From positions 1 to 53,541 of the forward strand of contig PFJE01000171.1 of assembly GCA_002783865.1 (NCBI GenBank): 53,541 nt of DNA, written 5' to 3'. Below the pieces are notes generated by a model. The model saw only the letters and a program-made list of their open reading frames with translations. It made no database searches and had not been told where the DNA came from. This DNA comes from Sphingomonadales bacterium CG_4_10_14_3_um_filter_58_15 (GTDB taxonomy: Bacteria > Pseudomonadota > Alphaproteobacteria > Sphingomonadales > Sphingomonadaceae). Numbering within the stretch: position 1 is the first letter of the stretch; each line of letters begins with the position of its first letter. Below are positions 38,603 to 47,082 of the stretch, piece by piece. A program made the position numbers and the translations under genes.

Positions 38603-40045
38603 ATGACAACCGAATCCACCTTATGCGACACCCCCGCCCAAGCGGTGGCGTTGCTGGAAAAACTCTACGCCGAACAGATCGAAATCACGGCTGCCCGATT
38701 CCGCCGCTATGCGACCGCCAAGCTGGCGAAGGATGACCGCCAGCAAGGCCTTTATCCGCAGATCAGTGTACAAATTCCCGCCGATCAGGCGACCGAAACC
38801 AGCCATCTGGCGTCCGGTCATCTCGCCGATATCAATACCTATCGCACGACGATCACCGAACCGAAGCTTTATCGCACCTATCTGCTCGACCAGCTGCAAC
38901 GCATCGCCACGACCTTCACCGCCAAAATCCGGGTAGAACTTTCCGATACACCGATTCCGCTGGCCTTTGCGCTGGAGGATGCCGGCGCTGGTCTTGATCG
39001 CGCGAAGAAGGAAAAGCTGCCCAATTATTTCCACACGCCGAATCTGGTCAAGACCAATGACGAGATTGTCGATGGCGGCCAGATTTTCCAGGGTGAGGAA
39101 GCCTCTGCGCTGGCGCTGTTCACCGCCGAGCGGGTCGATTATTCGCTGCACCGGATCCGCCATTATTGCGCCACCGACCCAGAGCATTTCCAACCGTTCA
39201 TCCTGTTCACCAACTATCAGCGCTATGTCGATGAATTTATCGAACATGGTCTGGCAGAACTGAAAGCCGGCAAAGCCAGCATGCTGGTCGAACCGGGCAA
39301 CCGGATCACCGGCAAGGACGGCAAGCCCTCTGCCCCGCCAATCGCAAAACCGCCGCAGATGCCGGCCTATCATCTGGTCCGTAGCGACGGACGACCGGGG
39401 GTTACCCTGGTCAATATCGGCGTCGGCCCGAGCAATGCCAAGACGATCACCGACCATCTCGCGGTGCTGCGCCCGCATGTCTGGCTGATGATCGGCCATT
39501 GCGGTGCGCTGCGCCGGACCCAGCGGCTTGGCGACTATGTCCTCGCCCACGCCTATCTGCGCGACGACAATGTGCTCGATGACGTGCTGCCACCCAGCAT
39601 CCCGCTGCCGACGATCGCCGAAGTGCAACTGGCGCTGACCCAGGCGGTGCAGGAAGAGACGGGCATCGACAAGTCCAAGCTCAAGCAGCAATTGCGCACC
39701 GGCACCGTGGTCACCACCGGCGACCGCAACTGGGAGCTGCGCTTCGAACAGATTGCCAGGCGGCTCAACCAATCCCGCGCCATCGCCATCGATATGGAAT
39801 CGGCGACGGTCGCCGCCAACGGCTATCGCTACCGCGTGCCCTACGGGACGTTGCTTTGTGCTTCCGACAAGCCGCTGCACGGCGAGATCAAGCTGCCCGG
39901 CATGGCCGATGCCTTCTATCAGGAACGGGTTGGTCAGCATCTCGCGATCGGCCTGCGCGCCATCGACCTGCTGGCGATAGAGGCGGATGCGGGGACGCTG
40001 CATAGCCGGAAGCTGCGGAGTTTTGGTGAGCCGTTGTTTCGGTAG
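38603..40045 (+). CDS. amn: AMP nucleosidase
   Basis: 480 aa; GVTLVNIGVGPSNAKTITDHLAVLRPHVWLMIGHCGALRRTQRLGDYVLAHAYLRDD; AIDMESATVAANGYRYRVPYGTLLC. Confidence 0.95.
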   Translation: MTTESTLCDTPAQAVALLEKLYAEQIEITAARFRRYATAKLAKDDRQQGLYPQISVQIPADQATETSHLASGHLADINTYRTTITEPKLYRTYLLDQLQRIATTFTAKIRVELSDTPIPLAFALEDAGAGLDRAKKEKLPNYFHTPNLVKTNDEIVDGGQIFQGEEASALALFTAERVDYSLHRIRHYCATDPEHFQPFILFTNYQRYVDEFIEHGLAELKAGKASMLVEPGNRITGKDGKPSAPPIAKPPQMPAYHLVRSDGRPGVTLVNIGVGPSNAKTITDHLAVLRPHVWLMIGHCGALRRTQRLGDYVLAHAYLRDDNVLDDVLPPSIPLPTIAEVQLALTQAVQEETGIDKSKLKQQLRTGTVVTTGDRNWELRFEQIARRLNQSRAIAIDMESATVAANGYRYRVPYGTLLCASDKPLHGEIKLPGMADAFYQERVGQHLAIGLRAIDLLAIEADAGTLHSRKLRSFGEPLFR

Positions 40046-40071
40046 CTGATCCTATAGTGTTTTGAGGATGG

Positions 40072-40217
40072 GGCTCAATCCTCCCCGCTTGCGGGGAGGT
40101 GGCAGCCGGAACGGCTGACGGAGGGGGTGTGCCCCAAGCGCTGCGCTTAGACGCACGCCCCCTCCACCACGCTTTGCGCGGTCCCCCTCCCCGCGAGCGG
40201 GGAGGATTTGGGTGGGG
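40072..40217. repeat. Compound palindromic intergenic repeat (nested inverted repeats)
   Basis: Outer arms AATCCTCCCCGCTTGCGGGGAGG (40077-40099) and CCTCCCCGCGAGCGGGGAGGATT; inner arms GGAGGGGGTGTGC (40120-40132) / GCACGCCCCCTCC (40153-40165). Confidence 0.85.
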
Positions 40218-40331
40218 GCGGAATTGCAGCAAAGTATCGTATATGTTACCAACTGCCGTGAGAGTCGAACAATATGCGGCCAGAGCGCTCTGGTCGGACT
40301 ACAGGAAACGGAAAAGGCAAGAAGGCTAGCC

Positions 40332-40649
40332 ATGGTATTGACCCGCAGTTTTAAGGACACCGTAAAGGCCCGTGCGGAACGCGATCCGGCCTTCCGGATC
40401 GGCCTGTTTCAGGAGGCGATGAACGCCTTCATGGATGGCGATGTTGAAACCGGAAAGATCGTTCTGCGCGACTATGTCAATGCAACGGTTGGGTTTGAAA
40501 AACTCGGCAAGGAACTCGACAAAAACCCCAAGAATCTGATGCGGATGTTAAGCGCCAAAGGCAATCCGCGCACCGACAATCTCTTTGCGCTATTGGCGCA
40601 TTTGAAAGCGCAGGAGAATGTCAGTTTGAGGTTTGACAGAACGGAATAG
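40332..40649 (+). CDS. HigA-like addiction-module antidote / HTH protein
   Basis: MVLTRSFKDTVKARAERDPAFRIGLFQEAMNAFMDGDVETGKIVLRDYVNATVGFEKLGKELDKNPKNLMRMLSAKGNPRTDNLFALLAHLK. Confidence 0.8.
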   Translation: MVLTRSFKDTVKARAERDPAFRIGLFQEAMNAFMDGDVETGKIVLRDYVNATVGFEKLGKELDKNPKNLMRMLSAKGNPRTDNLFALLAHLKAQENVSLRFDRTE

Positions 40650-40751
40650 GCAAGTTTTGAAAATGAAAAAATACCCGGTTTCAAAATCACCATTTACCAA
40701 AGAATATAATGATTCTCGAGATAGGTTTGAGCACACAATAAAAACATCGTC

Positions 40752-42047
40752 GTGCTGAACCAAACCGGCTTCGAGCTGAACCGCCTGATTCAGCAGAGCA
40801 GCAAATTGCGTATATGGGCGCGGTCGCGGCTGTGGGCACAAGTGCTTGTCGCGATGGTGACTGGCGTGGCGACCGGCACATTGCTTGGGCCGGCAGCGGG
40901 TTTGGTCCAGCCGAAAACGGCTGGCATGATCGGTGACTGGCTGGCGCTGCCCGGGCAGCTTTTCCTTGGCCTGATCGCGATTGTCCTGGTGCCCCTGGTA
41001 TTTTCGTCGATCGTCAGCGGCCTCGCCGGGGTGCCCTCGAATGAGGCCATGCGCAAGCTGGGGGTGCGCCTGGGCCTGTTCATCGTCTCGACCACATTTC
41101 TGGCGGCCTGGATTGGTATCTCTTTGGCGCAGCTGTTCGAACCGGGAATCGGCCTGGACCTGCCGGTCGACAAGGCGCCGCTGCCAGCAGGGACTGTTCA
41201 GAGCTTCGACCTGACACGGCTGCCGGACATGGTTGCCGGGGTGCTGCCGACCAATCCGGCGGCATCGGTGATTCAGGGCGATTTGCTGGCGATCGTGATC
41301 CTTGCGGTGCTGGCCGGTGTGGCTGCCACCCAGGTTCAACGGGAGAAAGCGGCACCGTTCCTCGCCCTGCTCGATTCGCTGATGTCGATTTCGATGACCA
41401 TCGTAAAATGGGCGATGCTGTTGTCGCCGCTCGCCGTGTTCGGACTGATGGCGCAGCTGATGATCCAGATCGGACTGGACTCGCTGCTCGGCCTGCTTAG
41501 CTATGTCGGTACCGTCCTGCTGGGATTGGTGCTTCTCTTTGTCATCTACGCGATATCCTTGCGATTGATCGCCGGACTTGGCTTCCGTTCCTTCCTTTCC
41601 GTGGCGGGCCCCAATCTGTTGCTCGCCTTTTCCACGTCCAGCTCCTCGGCGGTCATGCCCAGCACGATCCAGACGGCGCGGCAATTCCATGTGCCGGACG
41701 ACGTCGCGCATCTGGTGGTTCCGCTTGGCGCCACGATGAACATGGCGGGCACGGCGCTGTATCAAAGCGTCGCGATTCTCTTTCTGGCGCAAATATCGGG
41801 CGTCGATCTGAGCATGAGCGAGACCGTTTTGCTGGTCGGTACGCTGGTCGCCTCATCGATTGGCGCACCGGGCACCCCCGGCGTCAGCATCGCCATATTG
41901 GCGAGCGTCGCTGCGGGATTCGGCATTCCGGCCACCGGGCTGGTCATCATCTTGGGCGTAGACCGGCTTCTCGACATGTCGAGGACGGTGGTCAATGTGA
42001 CCGGCGATATTACCGCTGCGGTCATTATGAAAAATGCGCTCGCTTGA
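40752..42047 (+). CDS. Dicarboxylate/amino acid:cation symporter (GltP/DctA family)
   Basis: LLAFSTSSSSAVMPSTIQTA serine-rich loop; VVPLGATMNMAGTALYQSV; IGAPGTPGVS. Confidence 0.95.
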   Translation: MLNQTGFELNRLIQQSSKLRIWARSRLWAQVLVAMVTGVATGTLLGPAAGLVQPKTAGMIGDWLALPGQLFLGLIAIVLVPLVFSSIVSGLAGVPSNEAMRKLGVRLGLFIVSTTFLAAWIGISLAQLFEPGIGLDLPVDKAPLPAGTVQSFDLTRLPDMVAGVLPTNPAASVIQGDLLAIVILAVLAGVAATQVQREKAAPFLALLDSLMSISMTIVKWAMLLSPLAVFGLMAQLMIQIGLDSLLGLLSYVGTVLLGLVLLFVIYAISLRLIAGLGFRSFLSVAGPNLLLAFSTSSSSAVMPSTIQTARQFHVPDDVAHLVVPLGATMNMAGTALYQSVAILFLAQISGVDLSMSETVLLVGTLVASSIGAPGTPGVSIAILASVAAGFGIPATGLVIILGVDRLLDMSRTVVNVTGDITAAVIMKNALA

Positions 42048-42091
42048 GTTAGCGCGACTCATCGATTTCGCTGTGACCCTGCCGGGGAAAG

Positions 42092-43177
42092 TTATTGATC
42101 CTTGATCAGATCATGGATGAAACGCAGTTTCTCGGAAATCCGCGATGACAGGACAAACGGATAATAGTCCCGGTTACCCATCGACCGGTTCATCGCATTC
42201 ATCGCGACCGTGATCGGAACCCAATGGTCGAGCAGCTGTTCATGGTCAGACACGTGATACGGGTCGGCCAATTGAATGAGCGGGGGTGCTCCGATTTCCG
42301 AAGGCTGTGGGTTCAGGCCATAGGCAAAGGCGGTTTCCAGACCGCTGACCATATGCAGATAATGGGCCCATGTTTCCGCGAAATCCTCCCAGGGGTGCGC
42401 AGTGGCGTAAGCGCTGACGAAGGACTTTTGCCAGTCCGCCGCCGGGCCATTGTCATAATATGTCCCCAGGGCTTCCGAATAGTCGCGCCGTTCATCGCCG
42501 AAAAGGTCGCGGAACCGGTCGATCACGCCCGGTTTGTCGACCAGCTGATCCCAGTAATAATGACCCACTTCATGCCGGAAATGGCCAATCAATGTGCGAT
42601 AGGGCTCACCCATCATCGTGCGATTCTTCTCCCGGATTGCATCGTCGGCCTCGGCGATGTTGATGGTGATCAGGCCATTGTCATGCCCGGTCATGACGCG
42701 CTTTTTCTCGCCGTTTGGCAGCAGCCGATCGCCCAGCAATTCGAATCGAAGGGATCCTTGCGAGACATCGGGGTCCGCCGCCAGCGGCAGGTTCAATTTG
42801 ATCAGCGCATAAAATAGCCGGCGTTTGGCACGCTCCAGCCTGTTCCATTGTCGCCGCTTTTCCAGATCGGAAATGTCAGGAATCTTGGTGGTGTGGAAAC
42901 AGCTCTGACATAATGAGCGTTCGCTGACATTGTCGCACAGCCAGTTGCATCCGATCAGGTCCCGGTTTGCACAAAGCGAATATCCAAGCGTCCCGATCGT
43001 CGCACCAGCATCGGCTGCCGGGAACGCCAGCATTTCATCCTGCGACGGCGAATAGGCCAGATTTGCGGAACACGCCAGGCATGTCGCATTGTTGAAATGG
43101 ACTTGGTTCCCGCAATCGAGGCATAAAAATCTGCGCAAAACAATCGGCCTTTTTGGTAAGAAGATAGGATATTCCAA
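42092..43177 (-). CDS. Putative zinc-binding metallopeptidase with N-terminal zinc ribbon
   Basis: FLCLDCGNQVHFNNATCLACSANL zinc ribbon; GHFRHEVGHYYWDQLV (HExxH); DFAETWAHYLHM. Confidence 0.88.
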   Translation of the reverse strand: MEYPIFLPKRPIVLRRFLCLDCGNQVHFNNATCLACSANLAYSPSQDEMLAFPAADAGATIGTLGYSLCANRDLIGCNWLCDNVSERSLCQSCFHTTKIPDISDLEKRRQWNRLERAKRRLFYALIKLNLPLAADPDVSQGSLRFELLGDRLLPNGEKKRVMTGHDNGLITINIAEADDAIREKNRTMMGEPYRTLIGHFRHEVGHYYWDQLVDKPGVIDRFRDLFGDERRDYSEALGTYYDNGPAADWQKSFVSAYATAHPWEDFAETWAHYLHMVSGLETAFAYGLNPQPSEIGAPPLIQLADPYHVSDHEQLLDHWVPITVAMNAMNRSMGNRDYYPFVLSSRISEKLRFIHDLIKDQ

Positions 43178-43284
43178 GCATATCGGCCATCAAACGCACT
43201 GGAGCAGCGTTCGTTCCGCTACACACCCAACTTGCTATCCCCGACCGCGCAGATGGCGGCAGATGCGGCCCGGATTCTTCTCGG

Positions 43285-44247
43285 CTAAACCCCCAGCGCC
43301 GCCGCCGCTTCCCGGATCCGCTTCGCTTCCGCGCCATCATTCTTGAACGCTTTGAGGCCCCGATCCAGCGCCTGTTTCGCCTGCACGGTCTGCCCCAATT
43401 GCATGCGGCTGCGGATCAGCATGATCCAGCCGTTGGCGTCCTTGGGATTGGCCTGCAGCCGCTTGTCGAGACCGTCGACCATATTGGCGATCATCGCTTC
43501 CTGTTGGCCGGGCGGCAGGGCGGCGGCTTCTTTCATCTGTTGGCTGCTGGGGCCGGGAATTGCGGCGGTGGCGACGGCCGGTCCGTCGGTCGAGATACCG
43601 CCGGTCGGCGCAGCGGCCGCAACCTTGGCGAGGCGGTCGGCAACATCAATGCCTTCCTTCTCCGCAACCTGTCCGATTACCCGGCGGATATCAGCGGCAT
43701 AGGGCGCGTCGGCGGGCGTGTCGGCGAGCAGCGCGAACCAGTCATTGATCGCGCCCTTGTGATCGCCGGATATGTCCTTCTGCACCGCCAGGAAATAGCG
43801 CGCGCGCGCATCCTTGGCATCATGTTTCAGCGCATTGCGAAAGGCAGCGGCAGCATCTGGCGGGACTTGCGTGCCATCGCTCGCCATCACCAGCGCCTCG
43901 CCCAGCATCGACCAATATTCCGCATTGTCGGGATCGAGCGTGGTCGCCCGCTTCATCGCGGTCGCCGATTCGGCGAATTTCTGCGTTTCAAAATAGCTCC
44001 ACCCCAGCATTCGCCAGCTTTCCGCGTCGTCGGGGTTTTCCTGCAGCTTTTTCTCCAGCCCGGCGATGACTTCATCGACGCTGGGCGCCGCTTCGCTTTC
44101 GGTTCCGGCAACCGGCATGGTCGCAGCGTCCTCGGCATTCATGCTGCGGTAGATCTGCACCGCGATCGCCCCGAGCGCCAGTAAAGCTGCGAGAATCAAA
44201 GCGATACGGCTGATATTCATCGATGAAGCGGCTTTTGCCATGGTCAA
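43285..44247 (-). CDS. TPR protein resembling CcmI/CcmH C-terminal (cytochrome c maturation-type) proteins
   Basis: N-terminal TM; EVIAGLEKKLQENPDDAESWRMLGWSYFETQKFAESATAMKRATTLDPDNAEYWSMLGEAL; LAVQKDISGDHKGAINDWFALLADTPADAP. Confidence 0.75.
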   Translation of the reverse strand: MTMAKAASSMNISRIALILAALLALGAIAVQIYRSMNAEDAATMPVAGTESEAAPSVDEVIAGLEKKLQENPDDAESWRMLGWSYFETQKFAESATAMKRATTLDPDNAEYWSMLGEALVMASDGTQVPPDAAAAFRNALKHDAKDARARYFLAVQKDISGDHKGAINDWFALLADTPADAPYAADIRRVIGQVAEKEGIDVADRLAKVAAAAPTGGISTDGPAVATAAIPGPSSQQMKEAAALPPGQQEAMIANMVDGLDKRLQANPKDANGWIMLIRSRMQLGQTVQAKQALDRGLKAFKNDGAEAKRIREAAAALGV

Positions 44248-44325
44248 TCCCCAAGCTGTTTTGTGTCACGATAGTCCCGCGCAGGGATACGGACCCCGCT
44301 GCTAGCTGACAAGCGCCTAGATCAC

Positions 44326-44341
44326 TGTGACATTTTGCACT
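44326..44341. promoter_or_regulatory. Weak CRP-like site candidate
   Basis: TGTGA-CATTTT-GCACT matches 8/10 of TGTGA-N6-TCACA, in the divergent intergenic region. Confidence 0.2.
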
Positions 44342-44482
44342 GGCAATGAAGGGGCTTTTTGGTAAGATACTGCCAAAGTTCAATCTTTTGGGTCGCGCTA
44401 CAGCCGGACAGATAGTTCAACCGGATCGCTTAACGTATGAGGGTGCGTTGGTCGGGGGGAAGCTAAAAGGGGAAGCGAGCGC

Positions 44483-46933
44483 GTGTCGGACAAGTTCAGA
44501 GTAGTCATTATCGGGTCCGGACCAGCGGGCATGAGTGCCGCTGGGCGTGCCGCACAGCTGAAGCTGAAGCATGTGTTGCTGGAAAAAACCGATCATCTTT
44601 CCGACACCATCTATAAATATCAAAAGGGCAAGCATGTCATGGCGACGCCGAGCCAACTGGTGCTGCGCTCTGATATGGATTTTGACGCGGGCAAGCGCGA
44701 GGCGATTCTCGAGACATGGGATGCGCAAACCGCCAGCCACGGCGTCAATGTCATGTACAAGGCCGAACCGGTGAAGATCGAGGGTGATGAAGGCAATTTC
44801 ACCATCACCCTGAAAAACGGCGAGACGGTGCAGACCGAGACGATCGTGATGGCGATTGGTACCCAGGGCAATCCCAACCTTTTGCGTTGCCCCGGCGGTG
44901 ACAACAAGCTGGTGCAATATCAACTCGACGATCCCGGTGAATATTATGACGAGCATATCACCGTGATCGGATCGGGTGATGCGGGTATCGAGAATGCACT
45001 TGGTCTCGCCGCCGACGCGGCGCAGAATAATGTCGTCACGATTCTCAACCGCTCGGCGGATTTTGCCCGCGCCAAGAAGGCCAATGTCAAGCTGCTGATG
45101 GAAGCGGGCGAACAGGGCAAGATCATCGTCCGCAACGAGACCACCCCGGCCGAGGTCAGGGATGGTGAACTGGTGCTGGAAACCCGCGATGGTCAGGAAA
45201 CCATAAAATGCGACCGGATCATCGCTCGTATGGGCAGCGCCCCGCCGCGCAAATTCGTCGAGGAATGCGGCATCGAATTTACCAGCGACGACCGTGAGGC
45301 CTATCCCAAACTGTCGCCAGCGTTCGAGAGCACCAAGAAGGGCATCTATGTCATTGGCGCGCTCGCCGGCTATCCGTTGATCAAGCACTGCATGAACCAG
45401 GGCTATGACGTGATCGAATATATCAACGGCAATACTGACCTCAAGCCTGCCGATGAACCGATCCTCGAAGCGAAATTCGGCGACTTGCCCGGAAGCCGGT
45501 CGGTTGATGAATGGCTCGAATTTTTTCGTTCCAATGTGACCATTCTCAACGACCTGTCTCCGCTGCAGATGCGCGAATTCATGCTCGACAGCGAGCCGCA
45601 AAGCTATGAACGGGGCGAAGTGATTTTCGAGAAAAATGATCCGGGAAGCTCGCTGTTTGCCATTGCTCAGGGTTCGGTTGCAGTGGAAATCAATGCCGAT
45701 GACCCGTCGATCACCGTGCCGATCGAGCAGGGTTCGATCTTCGGCGAGGTTGGCCTGATTTCCGGTCGACGGCGCGGCGCTACGATCAAGGCGGCGGAAG
45801 ATGTCATCGTGGTTGAAATTTCGCGCACCGCGGCGCTCAAATTGCAGGCGTCGGTCCCGGCGGCAAAACGCCGGATCACCCAGATTTCGACCGAGCGGCA
45901 ATTGCTGCAGATGTTCGGGTCCGGCCTGACCAAGGAAGATATTGCCGAAGTCGTCGAATCCAGCGAGATCATCAATGTCCGGGCCGGAGAGACGATTATC
46001 GAGGAAGGCGGCGAGGGCAATGACATTTATGTCATCCGGGTCGGCTCGATGGTGGTCGAGAAACAGATTGGCGGCAAGCCGGTGTTTCTGTCCTATCTGC
46101 CGGCCGGCTCCTATGTCGGTGAAATGACCCTGATCGCTGGCGGCTATCGCACCGCGACGGTGAAGGCAGCGATCAAGTCGGAAGTCATCAAGATTAGCGG
46201 CGATGCCTTCAAGAAAGTGCTCGATGCCCATCCCGACCTGATGCGCAAGGCGAAGAAGGAAATGGCCGAGCGGCAAGATATCAACGCCTTTGTCGAAGCG
46301 AAAAAGGACAGTTTCTCGGGCATTGTCGACATGTATTCGGGGATCGCCAATTTCCTCGTCGAGAATGGCATCGGCGAAGCCACCGACGTGCTGCTGATCG
46401 ATGAAAATCTGTGCGTCGGCTGCGACAATTGCGAGAAGGCCTGCGCCGACAGCCATGAGGGCCTGTCGCGGCTCGACCGCGAAGCAGGGCGCACTTATGC
46501 CCATCTGCACGTGCCGACCAGCTGCCGCCACTGCGAGCATCCGCATTGCATGTCCGACTGTCCGCCCGATGCGATTCACCGTGGCCCCGATGGCGAGGTG
46601 TTTATCGACGACAGCTGCATCGGCTGCGGCAATTGCCAGCGCTACTGCCCCTATGGCGTGATCCGCATGGACAAGGTGCCGCCGAAGAAGCCGGGGCTGC
46701 TCAGCTGGCTGTTCTTCGGCGCCGGGCCGGGGCCGGGCGAGCCCGACAAGGCCTGGGCCAAGAAGCACAGCGACCCCGCGGTGGAGAAGCCCAAGAAGGC
46801 GATCAAGTGCGACATGTGCGCCGGGATCAAGGGCGGTCCGGCCTGCGTGCGCGCCTGTCCGACCGGGGCGGCGATCCGCGTGGCACCGGAAGAATTTCTC
46901 ACCGTCGCCAAGCTTGAAGCGGAGGATGTATGA
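44483..46933 (+). CDS. Fusion protein: FAD/NAD(P)-binding oxidoreductase + two cNMP-binding domains + polyferredoxin (four predicted [4Fe-4S])
   Basis: VVIIGSGPAGMSAAG and ITVIGSGDAGIENALG; GSIFGEVGLISGRRRGATIKA and GSYVGEMTLIAGGYRTATVKA; CVGCDNCEKAC, CRHCEHPHCMSDC, CIGCGNCQRYC, CDMCAGIKGGPACVRAC (16 Cys). GTG start. Confidence 0.92.
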   Translation: MSDKFRVVIIGSGPAGMSAAGRAAQLKLKHVLLEKTDHLSDTIYKYQKGKHVMATPSQLVLRSDMDFDAGKREAILETWDAQTASHGVNVMYKAEPVKIEGDEGNFTITLKNGETVQTETIVMAIGTQGNPNLLRCPGGDNKLVQYQLDDPGEYYDEHITVIGSGDAGIENALGLAADAAQNNVVTILNRSADFARAKKANVKLLMEAGEQGKIIVRNETTPAEVRDGELVLETRDGQETIKCDRIIARMGSAPPRKFVEECGIEFTSDDREAYPKLSPAFESTKKGIYVIGALAGYPLIKHCMNQGYDVIEYINGNTDLKPADEPILEAKFGDLPGSRSVDEWLEFFRSNVTILNDLSPLQMREFMLDSEPQSYERGEVIFEKNDPGSSLFAIAQGSVAVEINADDPSITVPIEQGSIFGEVGLISGRRRGATIKAAEDVIVVEISRTAALKLQASVPAAKRRITQISTERQLLQMFGSGLTKEDIAEVVESSEIINVRAGETIIEEGGEGNDIYVIRVGSMVVEKQIGGKPVFLSYLPAGSYVGEMTLIAGGYRTATVKAAIKSEVIKISGDAFKKVLDAHPDLMRKAKKEMAERQDINAFVEAKKDSFSGIVDMYSGIANFLVENGIGEATDVLLIDENLCVGCDNCEKACADSHEGLSRLDREAGRTYAHLHVPTSCRHCEHPHCMSDCPPDAIHRGPDGEVFIDDSCIGCGNCQRYCPYGVIRMDKVPPKKPGLLSWLFFGAGPGPGEPDKAWAKKHSDPAVEKPKKAIKCDMCAGIKGGPACVRACPTGAAIRVAPEEFLTVAKLEAEDV

Positions 46934-47082
46934 GCCTGTCTCGTTCCGTTCAATCCGTTGGTCATCCTGCCGTTCGTGCTGAGCTTGTCGAAGCATGGCG
47001 TCTTGCCAGCTGTCCTTCGACAGGCTCAGGACGAACGGCGGGGAGAAACGCCGAATCACTTCCAGCAGGGGGACCCGTCTAA
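46930..47082 (+). CDS. 50-aa small ORF carrying the palindromic repeat, joined stop/start to both neighbours
   Basis: ATGA overlap with upstream stop (46930-46933) and TAATG overlap with downstream start (47080-47084). Translation MSLSRSVQSVGHPAVRAELVEAWRLASCPSTGSGRTAGRNAESLPAGGPV. Below the ORF-track size cutoff; whether translated is unknown. Confidence 0.35.
   Translation: MSLSRSVQSVGHPAVRAELVEAWRLASCPSTGSGRTAGRNAESLPAGGPV
46970..47038. repeat. REP-like imperfect palindrome
   Basis: CCGTTCGTGCTGAGCTTGTCGAAG ... CTTCGACAGGCTCAGGACGAACGG; 22/24 complementary arms. Antisense reading gives the familiar FVLSLSKD...LRQAQHER string seen when this repeat is translated. Confidence 0.9.

Noticed and set aside
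38621-40003. 460-aa minus-strand ORF opposite amn
   Set aside because: Shadow ORF; amn motifs on the plus strand are unambiguous.
40072-40217. Palindromic repeat considered as a CRISPR array or attenuator
   Set aside because: No regularly spaced direct repeats or spacers, and no following T-tract; fits a dispersed palindromic element.
43149-44367. 13-mer CTTTTTGGTAAGA at both 43149-43161 and 44355-44367
   Set aside because: Repeated 13-mers are expected by chance in a 53-kb sequence; the two sites differ in orientation relative to their genes.
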